Source: Thiotrichaceae bacterium (GTDB lineage Bacteria > Pseudomonadota > Gammaproteobacteria > Beggiatoales > Beggiatoaceae). From it: DNA of 39,833 nucleotides. The position numbers were made by a program, and so were the translations under genes. How positions within the stretch are numbered: the stretch's first letter is position 1; every line of letters begins with the position of its first letter. The notes below the pieces were generated by a model, which ran no database searches, was not told the DNA's origin, and was given only the letters and a program-made list of their open reading frames with translations. The DNA lies in assembly GCA_016745055.1 (NCBI GenBank), contig JADGDF010000020.1, positions 1 through 39,833 on the forward strand. Direction: 5' to 3'. Below, in pieces: positions 1-8,494 of the stretch.

Positions 1-69
1 CTTATTGATTTATATGATGAAATAATTGGAGTATGTGCCGGACTATGGAACTTTTATCTAGCTAATTGA
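1..69 (+). CDS. C-terminal end of an unidentified ORF (cut by window edge)
   Basis: Frame 1 is open from the first base to a TGA at 67-69 and encodes 22 residues ending in ...CAGLWNFYLAN. I do not recognise it. It is directly followed by gene debris, so it may itself be part of a broken gene. Confidence 0.2.
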   Translation, partial: LIDLYDEIIGVCAGLWNFYLAN

Positions 70-73
70 TTGA

Positions 74-283
74 TTTTTAACGGGATACAACTCTATTCAA
101 AAACGTCGTTTGGGACTAGACAAAGGGCGCTTTACTGTGCCAGACGATTTCGATGCACCAAACACAAGGATTTTTATGGTACGTAGCCTTTTGTTGGATA
201 CCCATGTCTGGCTATGGATGCACCAAAATCCTGATAAGTGCGTGCCATCGGTGCATGAACGTTTTCTGGCACAAAAAACCTAA
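74..283 (+). pseudogene. Relic of a type II toxin-antitoxin pair (antitoxin tail fused to PIN toxin head)
   Basis: A single open frame without a convincing start encodes RRLGLDKGRFTVPDDFDAPN, which looks like the C-terminal tail of DUF2281-type antitoxins. It runs straight into MVRSLLLDTHVWLWMHQNPD (ATG at 176), the typical first strand of a PIN-domain (VapC-type) ribonuclease with its first catalytic Asp. In intact modules these are two proteins in overlapping or adjacent genes. Here the antitoxin stop is missing, and the toxin ends after about 35 residues at TAA 281-283, losing the remaining acidic residues. This looks like a deletion relic. Family assignment is from pattern recognition only. 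Confidence 0.55.
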
Positions 284-795
284 GAGAATTTGATTTGAGA
301 GATGCTAATTTAACGCAAATTCACGCATTAGACACAGACTTCCGTGGTGCTAACTTAACGGGAGCTTGCATAAAAAACTGGAACATTAATAGCGAAACCA
401 AGTTTGATGGTGTTATTTGTGATTACGTATATTTGGAATCCAATCAACAAAAACGTTATCCTCCTGCTCCAGAAACTTTTAAACCAGGAGACTTTGCTAA
501 ACTATTTCAAACAGTCGGAGAAACTATAGAACTCTTCTTCAGAGAGGGTATTGACTGGCACGCTTTTTTAGCCGCTTTTAACGAATTCAAACAAACTTAC
601 AGTGATGAAGAATTTTCTGTACAAAGCATTGAGCAAAAAATGGGAGGCTCACTTTTAGTTAAACTCACTGTACCTGAAAATTCCACCGAACAAAAGAAGG
701 CAAAATACACTAATTCCCTTCATGAACTATACGAATCTAAACTAAAACTCATAGAGCAGCAAAAACAGCTGTTAGAAAAAACTGTTATAAACTGA
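259..795 (+). pseudogene. Pentapeptide-repeat protein, 5'-truncated N-terminal part
   Basis: The frame opens after a TGA at 256-258. Its first residues (NLREFDLRDANLTQ, then FRGANLTGA) are pentapeptide repeats of the A(D/N)LXX type, which normally build a right-handed beta-helix. They start abruptly with no ATG; the first possible start is TTG 295. The following ~125 residues (FKPGDFAKLFQ, TIELFFREGIDW) resemble a C-terminal region I associate with multidomain cyanobacterial and Beggiatoa proteins. The frame ends at TGA 793-795, but the same frame stays open past it up to 1170, so the TGA looks like a nonsense mutation in a longer gene. The 5' end is fused to the toxin-antitoxin relic. Confidence 0.6.
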
Positions 796-1282
796 GCAGG
801 GTACCGTAGGAGTTATAATGATTTAAAAACAAGCCATTCCAATTTAGAAATAATGGCTAAAACACTTGCTCAAGCTCAAAAAGTAGAAATTAATCAGGAG
901 ATAAAAGCAATGGCTGGCAACGATTACAGTGGTATGACAACAAATATTCACGACAATGCAGTCGTCACATTTGGCGATGTCAGTGACACAGTGGCTCAAA
1001 CCATCAACCAACTTCCTCAAGAAAATGGCGCTAACAAAGAAACCTTGAAAGAGTTATTAACCAAATTGCAGACTTTAATTGAAAAAGCCGAAGAATTAGA
1101 ACAATCCACCAAAATAGATGCGCTTAAACATGTTAGCAAAAGCAGGCATCAATCCCAATGTCATCGGTAAACAAGCTGCTTTTACCTATTTTGAAGAACT
1201 GACCCAAGCAGTTCTTATCAGCGCATTAGGGGGAGAAATTAACAAATTGCTTTCAGGTATTATCACTTATTTACCCAAATAG
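796..1282 (+). pseudogene. Downstream part of the same pentapeptide gene, frameshifted
   Basis: After TGA 793 the frame continues without a stop through YRRSYNDLK, MAKTLAQAQ (ATG 853) and MAGNDYSGMTTNIHDNAV (ATG 910) to a stop at 1168-1170. The last ~14 codons (HVSKSRHQSQCHR) look out of frame. The +1 frame gives MLAKAGINPNVIGK... ending LLSGIITYLPK with TAG at 1280-1282, a natural continuation. Removing one A from the AAA at about 1127-1129 would restore a single product. An alternative is a separate small gene starting at 853 or 910. A well-spaced AGGAG precedes ATG 818, but that frame stops after two codons (ATG ATT TAA). Confidence 0.5.
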
Positions 1283-1315
1283 TCAGACAAACATGGTTAG
1301 TAACCAGATGACGCA

Positions 1316-1339
1316 GGGGCAGGTTACAAACCTGCACCC
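1316..1339. repeat. Short palindrome with GGTTACAAACC core
   Basis: Perfect 7-bp arms GCAGGTT / AACCTGC surround ACA, with flanking GGG and CCC offset by one base. The same core recurs with different outer arms at 12211-12235. It lies between the broken pentapeptide gene and the next minus-strand gene. Confidence 0.6.
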
Positions 1340-1389
1340 ACAGATTTAGATTTGGCAGGTCTTATTTCATATTTTCAAACTTTCATTCT

Positions 1390-1644
1390 CTAGCAGCCGT
1401 CGCCACCTCCACAGCCACCGCAACAGCCACCGCACCCACCTCTGTTACCCAAAAAAGAATTATTTCCTTTTTTTGAACGACTATAGCTAGAGTAACTAGC
1501 TCGCTGTGACAAAGAACCGACTAATACCATACCACTACCAATTAATCCCATTGTCACTAGCATACTAGGAGGTAAAATCATTAGACATAAGCCTGAGCAA
1601 AGTAGCACTGCCCATCCCATTTTATTAATAATATTACTTAGCAT
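1390..1644 (-). CDS. Small membrane protein with Gly/Cys-rich tail
   Basis: An 84-aa protein. Residues 9-26 and 28-46 are hydrophobic and probably form a membrane hairpin. A basic, serine-rich linker (SYSSYSRSKKGNN) leads to a C-terminal tail of almost only Gly and Cys (GGCGGCCGGCGGGDGC, five Cys after the linker). The start ATG (1642-1644) has a purine-rich GGGGG stretch upstream on the minus strand. I recognise no characterised family. The tail could bind metal or form disulfides, or be a peptide precursor, but none of this is shown. It stands alone, with AT-rich DNA on its 5' side. Confidence 0.6.
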   Translation of the reverse strand: MLSNIINKMGWAVLLCSGLCLMILPPSMLVTMGLIGSGMVLVGSLSQRASYSSYSRSKKGNNSFLGNRGGCGGCCGGCGGGDGC

Positions 1645-1888
1645 GGTGCTTTTTTACCCCCTTCTTTTATATTATATCGTCATCCTTACATATATAAACC
1701 TTGACTAAATTAGATTTCCTTCCTTTTTTAACAAAAAACTGCAAATACACTAAATAACTAACAAATCACAAAATTCCCCTTGTAACTTATTGATTTTAAT
1801 TATTAATGTATATATCAACCTTTAAACTGACTTAAAACTGTAACAATTCAAACCCTAACACATAACATGGTAAGTTATCACGTCAATG

Positions 1889-2521
1889 CTAGAATTTAGT
1901 GACTTCTTTAATAAATAGTGCCATTTTTTCTTCGTCTTTAATACCTTTTTCCTTTTCAATTCCACCACTGACATCTACTGCATAGGGTTTAACTTTAGAA
2001 ATAGCTTGTGCAACATTATTAACAGTCAATCCACCAGCTAGAATAATGGGTTTTGATAAATTGTTTGGAATTTGTTGCCAGTCAAAAGTTGTGCCTGTCC
2101 CGCCTTTTACTCCTTGAACATAAGCATCTAATAAAATTGCGCTTGCCTTAGTGTAATTTTCAAAAAATTCATGCACATTAGCTTTAGGCTTCATACGCAA
2201 TGCTTTGAGGTAAGGTTTGCGAAAACTTTGGCAAAAATCCGGCAATTCTTCCCCATGAAATTGTAAACGGTCTATAGGTATTTTATTTAGGATGGTATTG
2301 ATAAATTCAAGCTCTGGATTAACAAATAAACCAACAGTCGTTACAAAAGGTGGTAAAGCTTCAATAATAGCTTGTGCTTGTTCAATCGAAACATTTCTTG
2401 GACTTTTTGCGTAAAAAACTAACCCAATAGCATTTGCACCAAGTTTTGCAGCTAGAATGGCATCTTGCGGACGAGTGATACCACAAATTTTAATCCGAGG
2501 GGAAGAAGAGTATATTTCCAT
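1889..2521 (-). CDS. trpF: Phosphoribosylanthranilate isomerase
   Basis: A 210-aa single-domain (beta/alpha)8 enzyme of tryptophan biosynthesis that converts N-(5-phosphoribosyl)anthranilate to CdRP in the cytoplasm. The diagnostic KICGIT motif holds the catalytic base Cys13, and LLDAY holds the general acid Asp132. Phosphate-binding loops are seen as ILAGGL (160-165) and DVSGGIE (183-189). The length is normal for a monofunctional TrpF. It is not next to trpB/trpA here, and both neighbours are small membrane proteins. The ATG at 2519-2521 is the first in frame and is kept. Confidence 0.95.
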   Translation of the reverse strand: MEIYSSSPRIKICGITRPQDAILAAKLGANAIGLVFYAKSPRNVSIEQAQAIIEALPPFVTTVGLFVNPELEFINTILNKIPIDRLQFHGEELPDFCQSFRKPYLKALRMKPKANVHEFFENYTKASAILLDAYVQGVKGGTGTTFDWQQIPNNLSKPIILAGGLTVNNVAQAISKVKPYAVDVSGGIEKEKGIKDEEKMALFIKEVTKF

Positions 2522-2620
2522 TATATTTAAGAGAATTTAATTGCGTTGCTGAAATAAAATTGACGAAAATGCACAGTAGGAGACTACAATTTACCTTTAA
2601 TTTGAGTAATAGGTAAACAA

Positions 2621-2986
2621 TTACTTTTTATTAGCATTATTTGAAGTGTTACTCGAATTACATTCAGTAAACATTTCATCTATATAAAAACTACATTCTC
2701 TTTTACCTTCTTTGTTAAAAAAGATGAGATCAATTAAGGCACCACCAAATACAATTAATAAAAGCACAAAAATTAAGGTAGCTAATTGTTTAATAAAATT
2801 TTGTAAAAATTTCCATAAAGTATCAAAAAAATGGAGAAATAAAAAAAATATAATTGAAATGCCAACCAGAGCACCTAAAAGCTCAACCAGTGAACCTGTT
2901 ACAATTAAATTCCAAAAACTATTAAAAAGGGTATTTGCAAGTTCTGATATTTTCTGCAAACTATCTCCTGATAAGGGCTGTGACAT
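2621..2986 (-). CDS. Small membrane protein of unknown function
   Basis: A 121-aa protein with two long hydrophobic stretches, at about residues 27-54 (VTGSLVELLGALVGISIIFF) and 66-90 (QLATLIFVLLLIVFGGALID). They are joined by an aromatic/basic linker, and a short polar tail with two Cys and many Asn/Ser follows. A GGAA lies 6-10 bases upstream of the ATG. No family was recognised. It is on the same strand as trpF with a 99-bp gap, so co-transcription is possible but unsupported by function. Confidence 0.55.
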   Translation of the reverse strand: MSQPLSGDSLQKISELANTLFNSFWNLIVTGSLVELLGALVGISIIFFLFLHFFDTLWKFLQNFIKQLATLIFVLLLIVFGGALIDLIFFNKEGKRECSFYIDEMFTECNSSNTSNNANKK

Positions 2987-3497
2987 ATATCATTTCCAAG
3001 TTTTATACTCGCTACTTCTGAAAAATTAGCATAGGAGATTTACCAATGATTTGAAAGTTATCAGTCAGAAGTAAGATTAAGAATTCAAAGTAAATGCCTA
3101 AATTTAACAAAAAAGATTTAAAATTAATCACCTTTACATTATAACTTAGGAATAGGAATTAAATAACATCCATAAATTTTCAATCAGACCTGGCAGGTTT
3201 TAAAAAACTGCCAGGTCTTGTTCTGATTTTATTTAGTTCCCGTTCCTTACTTATCCTTTGAGTTCATAAGTCACAAGTCCAGAAATATTAGCTAACATTT
3301 TTAATTAATCTAAACCATAGAAGCTCTAATGTAAAATATCTACTAATTTAATGGCCACAGTGCATAACACCAAACTTAATATAAAAAAAGTGAGAATGCT
3401 ACTTAGTCCTGATAAACTAAGCCATCATACGTACATTCATTGCAGAACATGATAAAATGCCAATGTCCAACATCAACTTCTTTTTTGGGCGAATTTC
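2987..3497. other. Intergenic region, no gene seen
   Basis: A 511-bp AT-rich stretch between divergent genes (minus-strand membrane protein and plus-strand moeB). The only structured element I see is the palindrome at 3187-3217. No ORF has coding character. Promoters for both neighbours must lie here, but no clear -35/-10 pair stands out. Confidence 0.5.
3187..3217. repeat. Dispersed palindrome, GACCTGGCAGGTTTT type
   Basis: Near-perfect inverted repeat: GACCTGGCAGGTTTT, then AAAAAACTGCCAGGTC, followed by TTG. A second copy with the same outer arms lies at 18634-18664, so this is a dispersed family. It could act as a bidirectional terminator between the divergent genes. Confidence 0.7.
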
Positions 3498-4250
3498 ATG
3501 GAAGAAAGCGAATTATTGCGCTATAGTCGACAAATTTTACTCCCTCAAATTGGGATTGAAGGACAAACTCGTTTAGCTCAATCAACTGCGTTAATTGTTG
3601 GTTTAGGAGGCTTAGGGTCACCTGCTGCTATGTATTTAGCAGCCGCTGGCATTGGTCACCTTATACTATGTGACTTTGATGTAGTTGAAATTTCTAACTT
3701 GCAGCGCCAAATAATACATACAAACAATCAATTGGGCCAAACAAAAGTTGAATCGGCCCGTATTCGTTTACAAGCATTAAACCCACTTTTAACTATCACA
3801 ACGTTTCATCAGCAATTAGATACCGGTTTTCTGATTCAACAGCTTGCTGGCGTGGATATTGTGTTAGACTGTTGTGATAATATGAAAACTCGTTTAGCGG
3901 TGAATCAAGCCTGTGTACAAATGAACACCCCCTTAGTTTCTGGGGCTGCAATTCGTATGGAAGGACAACTTGCTGTATTTCAGGGTTATTTACCTAAACA
4001 TCCTTGCTACCGTTGTCTGTATCCAAAAGCAGCGGAGTTGGAGACTACCTGCACACAAAACGGGATTCTAGCGCCAGTAACAGGTGTAATTGGCAGTTTG
4101 CAAGCTTTAGAAACCATCAAGTTTTTACTAGCTGTGGGAGAAGCTTGGGTAAGCCAACTTTTTATCTTTGATGCTTTAACAATGGAAGGTTATCAAATAA
4201 AATTACCAAAAAATCTTGATTGTCCAGTATGCAGCAATATCAATAGGTAA
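3498..4250 (+). CDS. moeB: Molybdopterin-synthase adenylyltransferase (MoeB/ThiF family)
   Basis: A 250-aa E1-like enzyme that adenylates the C-terminal glycine of MoaD, the sulfur carrier for molybdenum cofactor. It shows the Rossmann ATP loop GLGGLG (35-40), the NLQRQ arginine motif (67-71), the Asp in LDCCDN (Asp127 region) and zinc-binding CYRC (170-173) and CPVC (242-245). There is no C-terminal rhodanese domain. CTQNGILAPVTGVIGSLQALE (185-205) is closer to MoeB than ThiF in my reading, but the two paralogs are hard to separate by eye and no moaD or thiS lies beside it. MoeB-dependent cofactor would serve the molybdoenzyme at 20-23.5 kb. Confidence 0.85.
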   Translation: MEESELLRYSRQILLPQIGIEGQTRLAQSTALIVGLGGLGSPAAMYLAAAGIGHLILCDFDVVEISNLQRQIIHTNNQLGQTKVESARIRLQALNPLLTITTFHQQLDTGFLIQQLAGVDIVLDCCDNMKTRLAVNQACVQMNTPLVSGAAIRMEGQLAVFQGYLPKHPCYRCLYPKAAELETTCTQNGILAPVTGVIGSLQALETIKFLLAVGEAWVSQLFIFDALTMEGYQIKLPKNLDCPVCSNINR

Positions 4251-4298
4251 GAAAGACTTCCGCATGATGGCCTCGTATTTTACGAAAAGGTGACCACT

Positions 4299-5075
4299 AT
4301 GGAAACAAGTGCATCAACACAGCCAAGCATTCTAATTGTGGATGACAGCGAACAAAATCGTAAAATATTCTCGCTGATGCTAAAACGGTTGGGGTATAAA
4401 GCGCAATTTGCCGAGAATGGCCAATGTGCCTTGGATAAAGTGCAGCAACAAAATTATGATCTCATCTTTATGGATTGTGAAATGCCAATAATTGATGGTT
4501 ATACCGCCACGCAGCGTATTCGGCAGCAAGAGCAACAACAGAACCAATCACGCACAATCATCATTGCACTTTCCGCTTACTCATTGCCAGAACATCGTGA
4601 GGCAAGTCTTGCCGCTGGCATGGATGATCATGTCAATAAACCATTACGTTTAGAAACATTAAAAGCTGTTTTAGCTCAGTGGTTGGAAAAGTCTTCTGTA
4701 TTACATAATGAAAAAAATCATTCACCCATGACAGTCAGTGTCTTAGATACCAGCATTATTGAAGATTTACGCAAACAATTAGGGGATGATGTTGAATTTA
4801 TTCTTCATCAATTTTTAGACTATATGTCTCACCAACTACAGGCAATCCAAGCAGCAACACTTGAAAAAGACAGTGAGTCTATTCGTCACATTGTTCATCA
4901 ATTTAAAGGAGAAAGTTTACAGATTGGGGCAACTTCTTTAGGCGAAATTTGTAAAAATATTGAAACTTTTGCCAAACGGCAACAGATTGACGCTATTTCT
5001 GCCACAATTCCTCAACTTAAAACTGCCATTGAACATGTACATTCAGCTATCCTAGCGCAACACTTTTCCTCATGA
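4299..5075 (+). CDS. Receiver domain plus HPt domain protein
   Basis: Numbered from GTG 4290, residues 13-132 form a CheY-like receiver with acidic pocket DD (18-19), phospho-acceptor Asp62 in IFMDCEMP and Lys117 in NKPL. Residues ~155-255 form an HPt domain with phospho-His203 in the HQFKGES motif. I chose ATG 4299 because AAGG lies 9 bases upstream; GTG 4290 overlaps that site. There is no histidine kinase or output domain, so it is a phosphorelay intermediate, probably receiving phosphate from a hybrid kinase elsewhere. Its stop overlaps the next start (ATGA at 5072-5075), indicating translational coupling with the c-di-GMP protein. Confidence 0.88.
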   Translation: METSASTQPSILIVDDSEQNRKIFSLMLKRLGYKAQFAENGQCALDKVQQQNYDLIFMDCEMPIIDGYTATQRIRQQEQQQNQSRTIIIALSAYSLPEHREASLAAGMDDHVNKPLRLETLKAVLAQWLEKSSVLHNEKNHSPMTVSVLDTSIIEDLRKQLGDDVEFILHQFLDYMSHQLQAIQAATLEKDSESIRHIVHQFKGESLQIGATSLGEICKNIETFAKRQQIDAISATIPQLKTAIEHVHSAILAQHFSS

Positions 5076-7144
5076 ATAAATCCGCCGCCCATATTCTTGT
5101 TGCCGATGATGCCCCATTGATACGAGGTATGCTCGTCAGAATGCTGCGTAAATATGGTTATTATGTGGGCGAAGTGGAAGATGGGGAACGGGCAATTCAA
5201 TATTTTCAGACTTATCACCCCGATCTTATTTTAATGGATGCAGATATGCCAGTGCTTGATGGCGTTGTCGCTTGTAGCCAGATAAAACAATTGCCCAACG
5301 CGAAATATGTACCCGTTGTTATTGTCACCTCATTCGTCGAAAGAGAGTGGATAGATAAAGCTTATGCCGCAGGTGCAACTGACTATATTACAAAACCAGT
5401 TAATTGGGATGTATTACGCAATCGAGTACACTATATTCTACAGGCAAAAAGGGCAGAAGAAGCCCTATTTGACGAAAAGGAAAAAGCACAAATTACCTTA
5501 GCCTCTATCGGTGATGGTGTTGTAACAACTGATGCTCAAGGGTTAGTCGAATATATCAATCCAATCGCTAATAAATTAACTGGTTGGTCTGTCACTGAAG
5601 CCAAAGGATTACCGCTGAATCAAGTTTATTCCATTATTGAAGAAACCACGCAACAAACAATTCATTTTCCTGTCGAACGTTGTTTGAAACAAGGTGAAAC
5701 AGTTGACTTATCTCATAATACCGTATTAGTTCATCGTGACCAAGCCACAAAATTTGCCATTGAAGATACAGCAGCGCCTATTACTGACCGTAAAGGCAAA
5801 ATCATCGGGCTAGTGCTCGTTTTTCGAGATGTGACTGAAAATCGTGAAATGACCCGAAAGCTAGCTTATCAAGCTAACCATGACCCTCTAACCAGTCTAT
5901 ATAATCGCCATGCATTTATGAATGGCCTAATGCAAAAGCCACATGAATCTCCAGGTAGTATGTTGGTCTACATGGATTTAGATCAGTTTAAAACAGTCAA
6001 TGATACCTGTGGACATGAAGCTGGTGATCAACTATTAAAAAATGTGGCTTTGATTTTAAAAAAGAAAATCACGCAATTCGCTTTGGAAGATAATGCCATG
6101 CTTGCTCGCTTAGGGGGAGATGAATTTAGCTTATTATTAAGTCAATGCTCCTTGGAAGCTGCAACAAAATTAAGCCAACAACTTTGTGAATGCATTCAAA
6201 ATTTCAAATTTTTCTGGGAGAAAGAAGGGCAAAAACATGTGTTTGCTATTGGTATTAGCATAGGTATTTTGCCAATTCCAAGTGATTGTAGCACTTCCCA
6301 TAAAAATCTGTTAGCAATGGCTGATGCTGCTTGCTACGCAGCTAAAAATGCGGGTAGAAATCAAGTACATATTTACCAAAAAGGGGATGAAGATGAAACG
6401 ATTCAATCTCTGTCTTTGATCAATGAAAATTTAGAAGATACAACTGGATTTCGTTTATTTTCACAAACAATACTCCCTTTGAATGCGACCCCAGATCAAC
6501 AATTGCGTTATGAAATTTTACTACGTATGAAAAATCAAAAAGGAGACTGGTTACGACCTGGTGCCTTCTTATCTACTGCAGAACGTTATAATTTAATGCC
6601 GGCTATTGACCGACGAGTAATCACTGAGTTGATGCATTGGTTTGAAAAGTCTACCACTCAACTATCAAAAATTGCATTTATTTCAATCAATCTTTCGCAT
6701 CACTCGCTCACAGACAAAGATTTTTTTGCATTTTTAACCAGTTTTTTAAAAAAGTATCCAAAAATTGCAGCTAAAATTTGCTTTGAGATTCCAGAAACAA
6801 TAGTTATTACTTACTTTTCTGCTATTCACCACTTTATTCATCAAATAAAACCTTTGGGCTGTAAAATTATTATTGATAACTTTGGAGTCGGTATGCTCTC
6901 CTTCCATTATTTGAAAATTTTAGCCGTTGATTTTGTAAAAATTGATAAAAATCTTAGTAAAAATATCTTAAAAAGCGTCGTTGATTTAACGATTATTCAA
7001 TCCATTATTACGGTGACAGAACACCTTAATATTCAGACTATTGCGACTTGTATTGAAGAAGAAGAAGTTTGCAAACAACTACAAACCTTAAAAATTGACT
7101 ATATTCAAGGTCATTGGTTGGGAAAACCTTCTGAGCTTAATTAA
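5072..7144 (+). CDS. Receiver-PAS-GGDEF-EAL cyclic-di-GMP protein
   Basis: A 690-aa protein. Receiver at 6-124 (phospho-Asp56 in LILMDADMP, Lys108 in TKPV), PAS at about 140-255, GGDEF at 265-437 with intact GGDEF at 348-352, and an EAL-type domain at about 460-690. The diguanylate cyclase looks active, but the RxxD inhibitory site before it reads ALED. The EAL part has Glu481 (YEILLRM), Asn540, Glu572 (FEIPE), Lys623 (VKID) and the QGHW motif, but the metal-binding DDFG is IDNFG (Asp602-Asn603). One key Asp is lost, so phosphodiesterase activity is doubtful. It overlaps the receiver-HPt gene by 4 bp and is the likely output of that relay. Confidence 0.92.
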   Translation: MNKSAAHILVADDAPLIRGMLVRMLRKYGYYVGEVEDGERAIQYFQTYHPDLILMDADMPVLDGVVACSQIKQLPNAKYVPVVIVTSFVEREWIDKAYAAGATDYITKPVNWDVLRNRVHYILQAKRAEEALFDEKEKAQITLASIGDGVVTTDAQGLVEYINPIANKLTGWSVTEAKGLPLNQVYSIIEETTQQTIHFPVERCLKQGETVDLSHNTVLVHRDQATKFAIEDTAAPITDRKGKIIGLVLVFRDVTENREMTRKLAYQANHDPLTSLYNRHAFMNGLMQKPHESPGSMLVYMDLDQFKTVNDTCGHEAGDQLLKNVALILKKKITQFALEDNAMLARLGGDEFSLLLSQCSLEAATKLSQQLCECIQNFKFFWEKEGQKHVFAIGISIGILPIPSDCSTSHKNLLAMADAACYAAKNAGRNQVHIYQKGDEDETIQSLSLINENLEDTTGFRLFSQTILPLNATPDQQLRYEILLRMKNQKGDWLRPGAFLSTAERYNLMPAIDRRVITELMHWFEKSTTQLSKIAFISINLSHHSLTDKDFFAFLTSFLKKYPKIAAKICFEIPETIVITYFSAIHHFIHQIKPLGCKIIIDNFGVGMLSFHYLKILAVDFVKIDKNLSKNILKSVVDLTIIQSIITVTEHLNIQTIATCIEEEEVCKQLQTLKIDYIQGHWLGKPSELN

Positions 7145-7263
7145 TTGTTTGGTACAACAATCCAAATAAAGGGCGTAGCTTTGAAAAAATCTATCCCTAT
7201 TACATGAATATTTTTTTGTGTCTATTACATTCTTTTTTTAACAAACTACAAGCTATTAAGCTA

Positions 7264-7506
7264 ATGACCAACGAAATTTCTCAGCTAAAATGGCGCTGCC
7301 GGCGCGGTATGAAAGAATTAGATTTGTGCCTGCAAGCTTACCTGGAACATGCTTACCTTCATGCAGCAATTGAAGAACAACAAACATTTAAACACTTACT
7401 TGCTTTACCTGATGACGAATTATATGCTTTACTTATCTTAGACAATTTATCCCCCAATCCATTGATTCAAGCAATCATTCACAAAATTCAACGAGCGTTA
7501 TCATAA
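7264..7506 (+). CDS. sdhE: FAD assembly factor SdhE
   Basis: An 80-aa helical protein of the YgfY/SdhE (Sdh5) family that promotes covalent flavinylation of succinate dehydrogenase in the cytoplasm. It carries the conserved RRGMKELD motif near the N terminus (RGxxE) and a typical FKHLLALPDDELYALL helix. I use ATG 7264 because it matches the usual family start (MTNEISQLKWRCRRG). The open frame extends upstream to 7204, but those 20 hydrophobic residues do not fit the family. Only 2 bp separate it from the next gene, so sdhE, the ferredoxin-like gene and bioF are probably one operon. Confidence 0.88.
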   Translation: MTNEISQLKWRCRRGMKELDLCLQAYLEHAYLHAAIEEQQTFKHLLALPDDELYALLILDNLSPNPLIQAIIHKIQRALS

Positions 7507-7508
7507 TT

Positions 7509-8492
7509 ATGTCGCGAATACCTCCTTTAATTGCGGATTTCTCAGTCTGTCATGGATGCAGTTTATGTTTACTTGTTTGCCCTATCTGGCATCAAAAACA
7601 TGATGTTTTCTTAACAGCTAAAGGTCGAGCGAAAGGGTTACAGCAAGGGTCTAAATGTAAAGATTTATCTGATTCTATTTTAAGTTGTACTTTATGTGGT
7701 GCATGTGAACCTGTGTGCCCAGAACAGCTAGATGTACGCCGGATTATTTTACGATTAAGACGTCAGCTATTTATTCAACAAAAAGAACGTTATGCTAATA
7801 TTGTTGCTAAAGTACAAGCAAGCTTTAAAACAATCAGCGAAAAAAACGTGTATCAATTTCATCATGGTCGAGTATTATTAGCTGGCAAACATTTGCATGA
7901 ACAGCCTGATGTTCTGGCGAGAATTCAACGATTATTGGGCAAAAAAGTAGAAATTGCTTCCGATGATGCTTGGGATATTGCGCTTGCTGTCGAAGCTGGG
8001 ATAGATATTCCTACGCAAAGATTAGAACAATTTTTAAAGCCTTTGCGGACAGCAAAGCAAGTCATTGTCACTGATGGTATTTTACATCGCTCACTTGGCT
8101 TATGGTTACCAGAGTCTATTGATGTTACCAATTTAGGTCAGGCACTTTCTCAACTTTCTGCAGTACGTAAACAGTTACAACCCACTGATTTATATATTAT
8201 TGAGGAGCGAAGTTACCATTCAGATTATCAACGATTGGTCAAATATTACGATACATTGCGTCAAGAAAAACAGTGCCAATTTAATTTAGATTTACAACGC
8301 ATTGCAGTCCCTACAACCCGCAACAGCATTCATCATGAATTAGGATTGATCAGTGTTGATTATAAGCAACAAGTTGAATGGATACTTTCCCACCGAAATG
8401 TAGAACGAGTTGTAGTAGAACATATTTTAGATAAACAGGCATTTCAATCTGTTACAGCCTTACCCGTCATTCACTTGGCTGAAGTCGCCTAA
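7509..8492 (+). CDS. 4Fe-4S dicluster ferredoxin-like protein
   Basis: A 327-aa protein. The N-terminal ~75 residues hold two clusters, C14-C17-C20-C24P and C60-C63-C66-C70P, in the spacing of GlcF/HdrC-type electron-transfer proteins. The remaining ~250 residues contain no cysteine-rich CCG domains, so it is not a full GlcF or HdrB/D, and I do not recognise that part. It sits 2 bp after sdhE and 2 bp before bioF, which suggests one transcript, but the sequence does not say which redox partner it serves. The start ATG 7509 is the only reasonable choice. Confidence 0.75.
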   Translation: MSRIPPLIADFSVCHGCSLCLLVCPIWHQKHDVFLTAKGRAKGLQQGSKCKDLSDSILSCTLCGACEPVCPEQLDVRRIILRLRRQLFIQQKERYANIVAKVQASFKTISEKNVYQFHHGRVLLAGKHLHEQPDVLARIQRLLGKKVEIASDDAWDIALAVEAGIDIPTQRLEQFLKPLRTAKQVIVTDGILHRSLGLWLPESIDVTNLGQALSQLSAVRKQLQPTDLYIIEERSYHSDYQRLVKYYDTLRQEKQCQFNLDLQRIAVPTTRNSIHHELGLISVDYKQQVEWILSHRNVERVVVEHILDKQAFQSVTALPVIHLAEVA

Positions 8493-8494
8493 AT

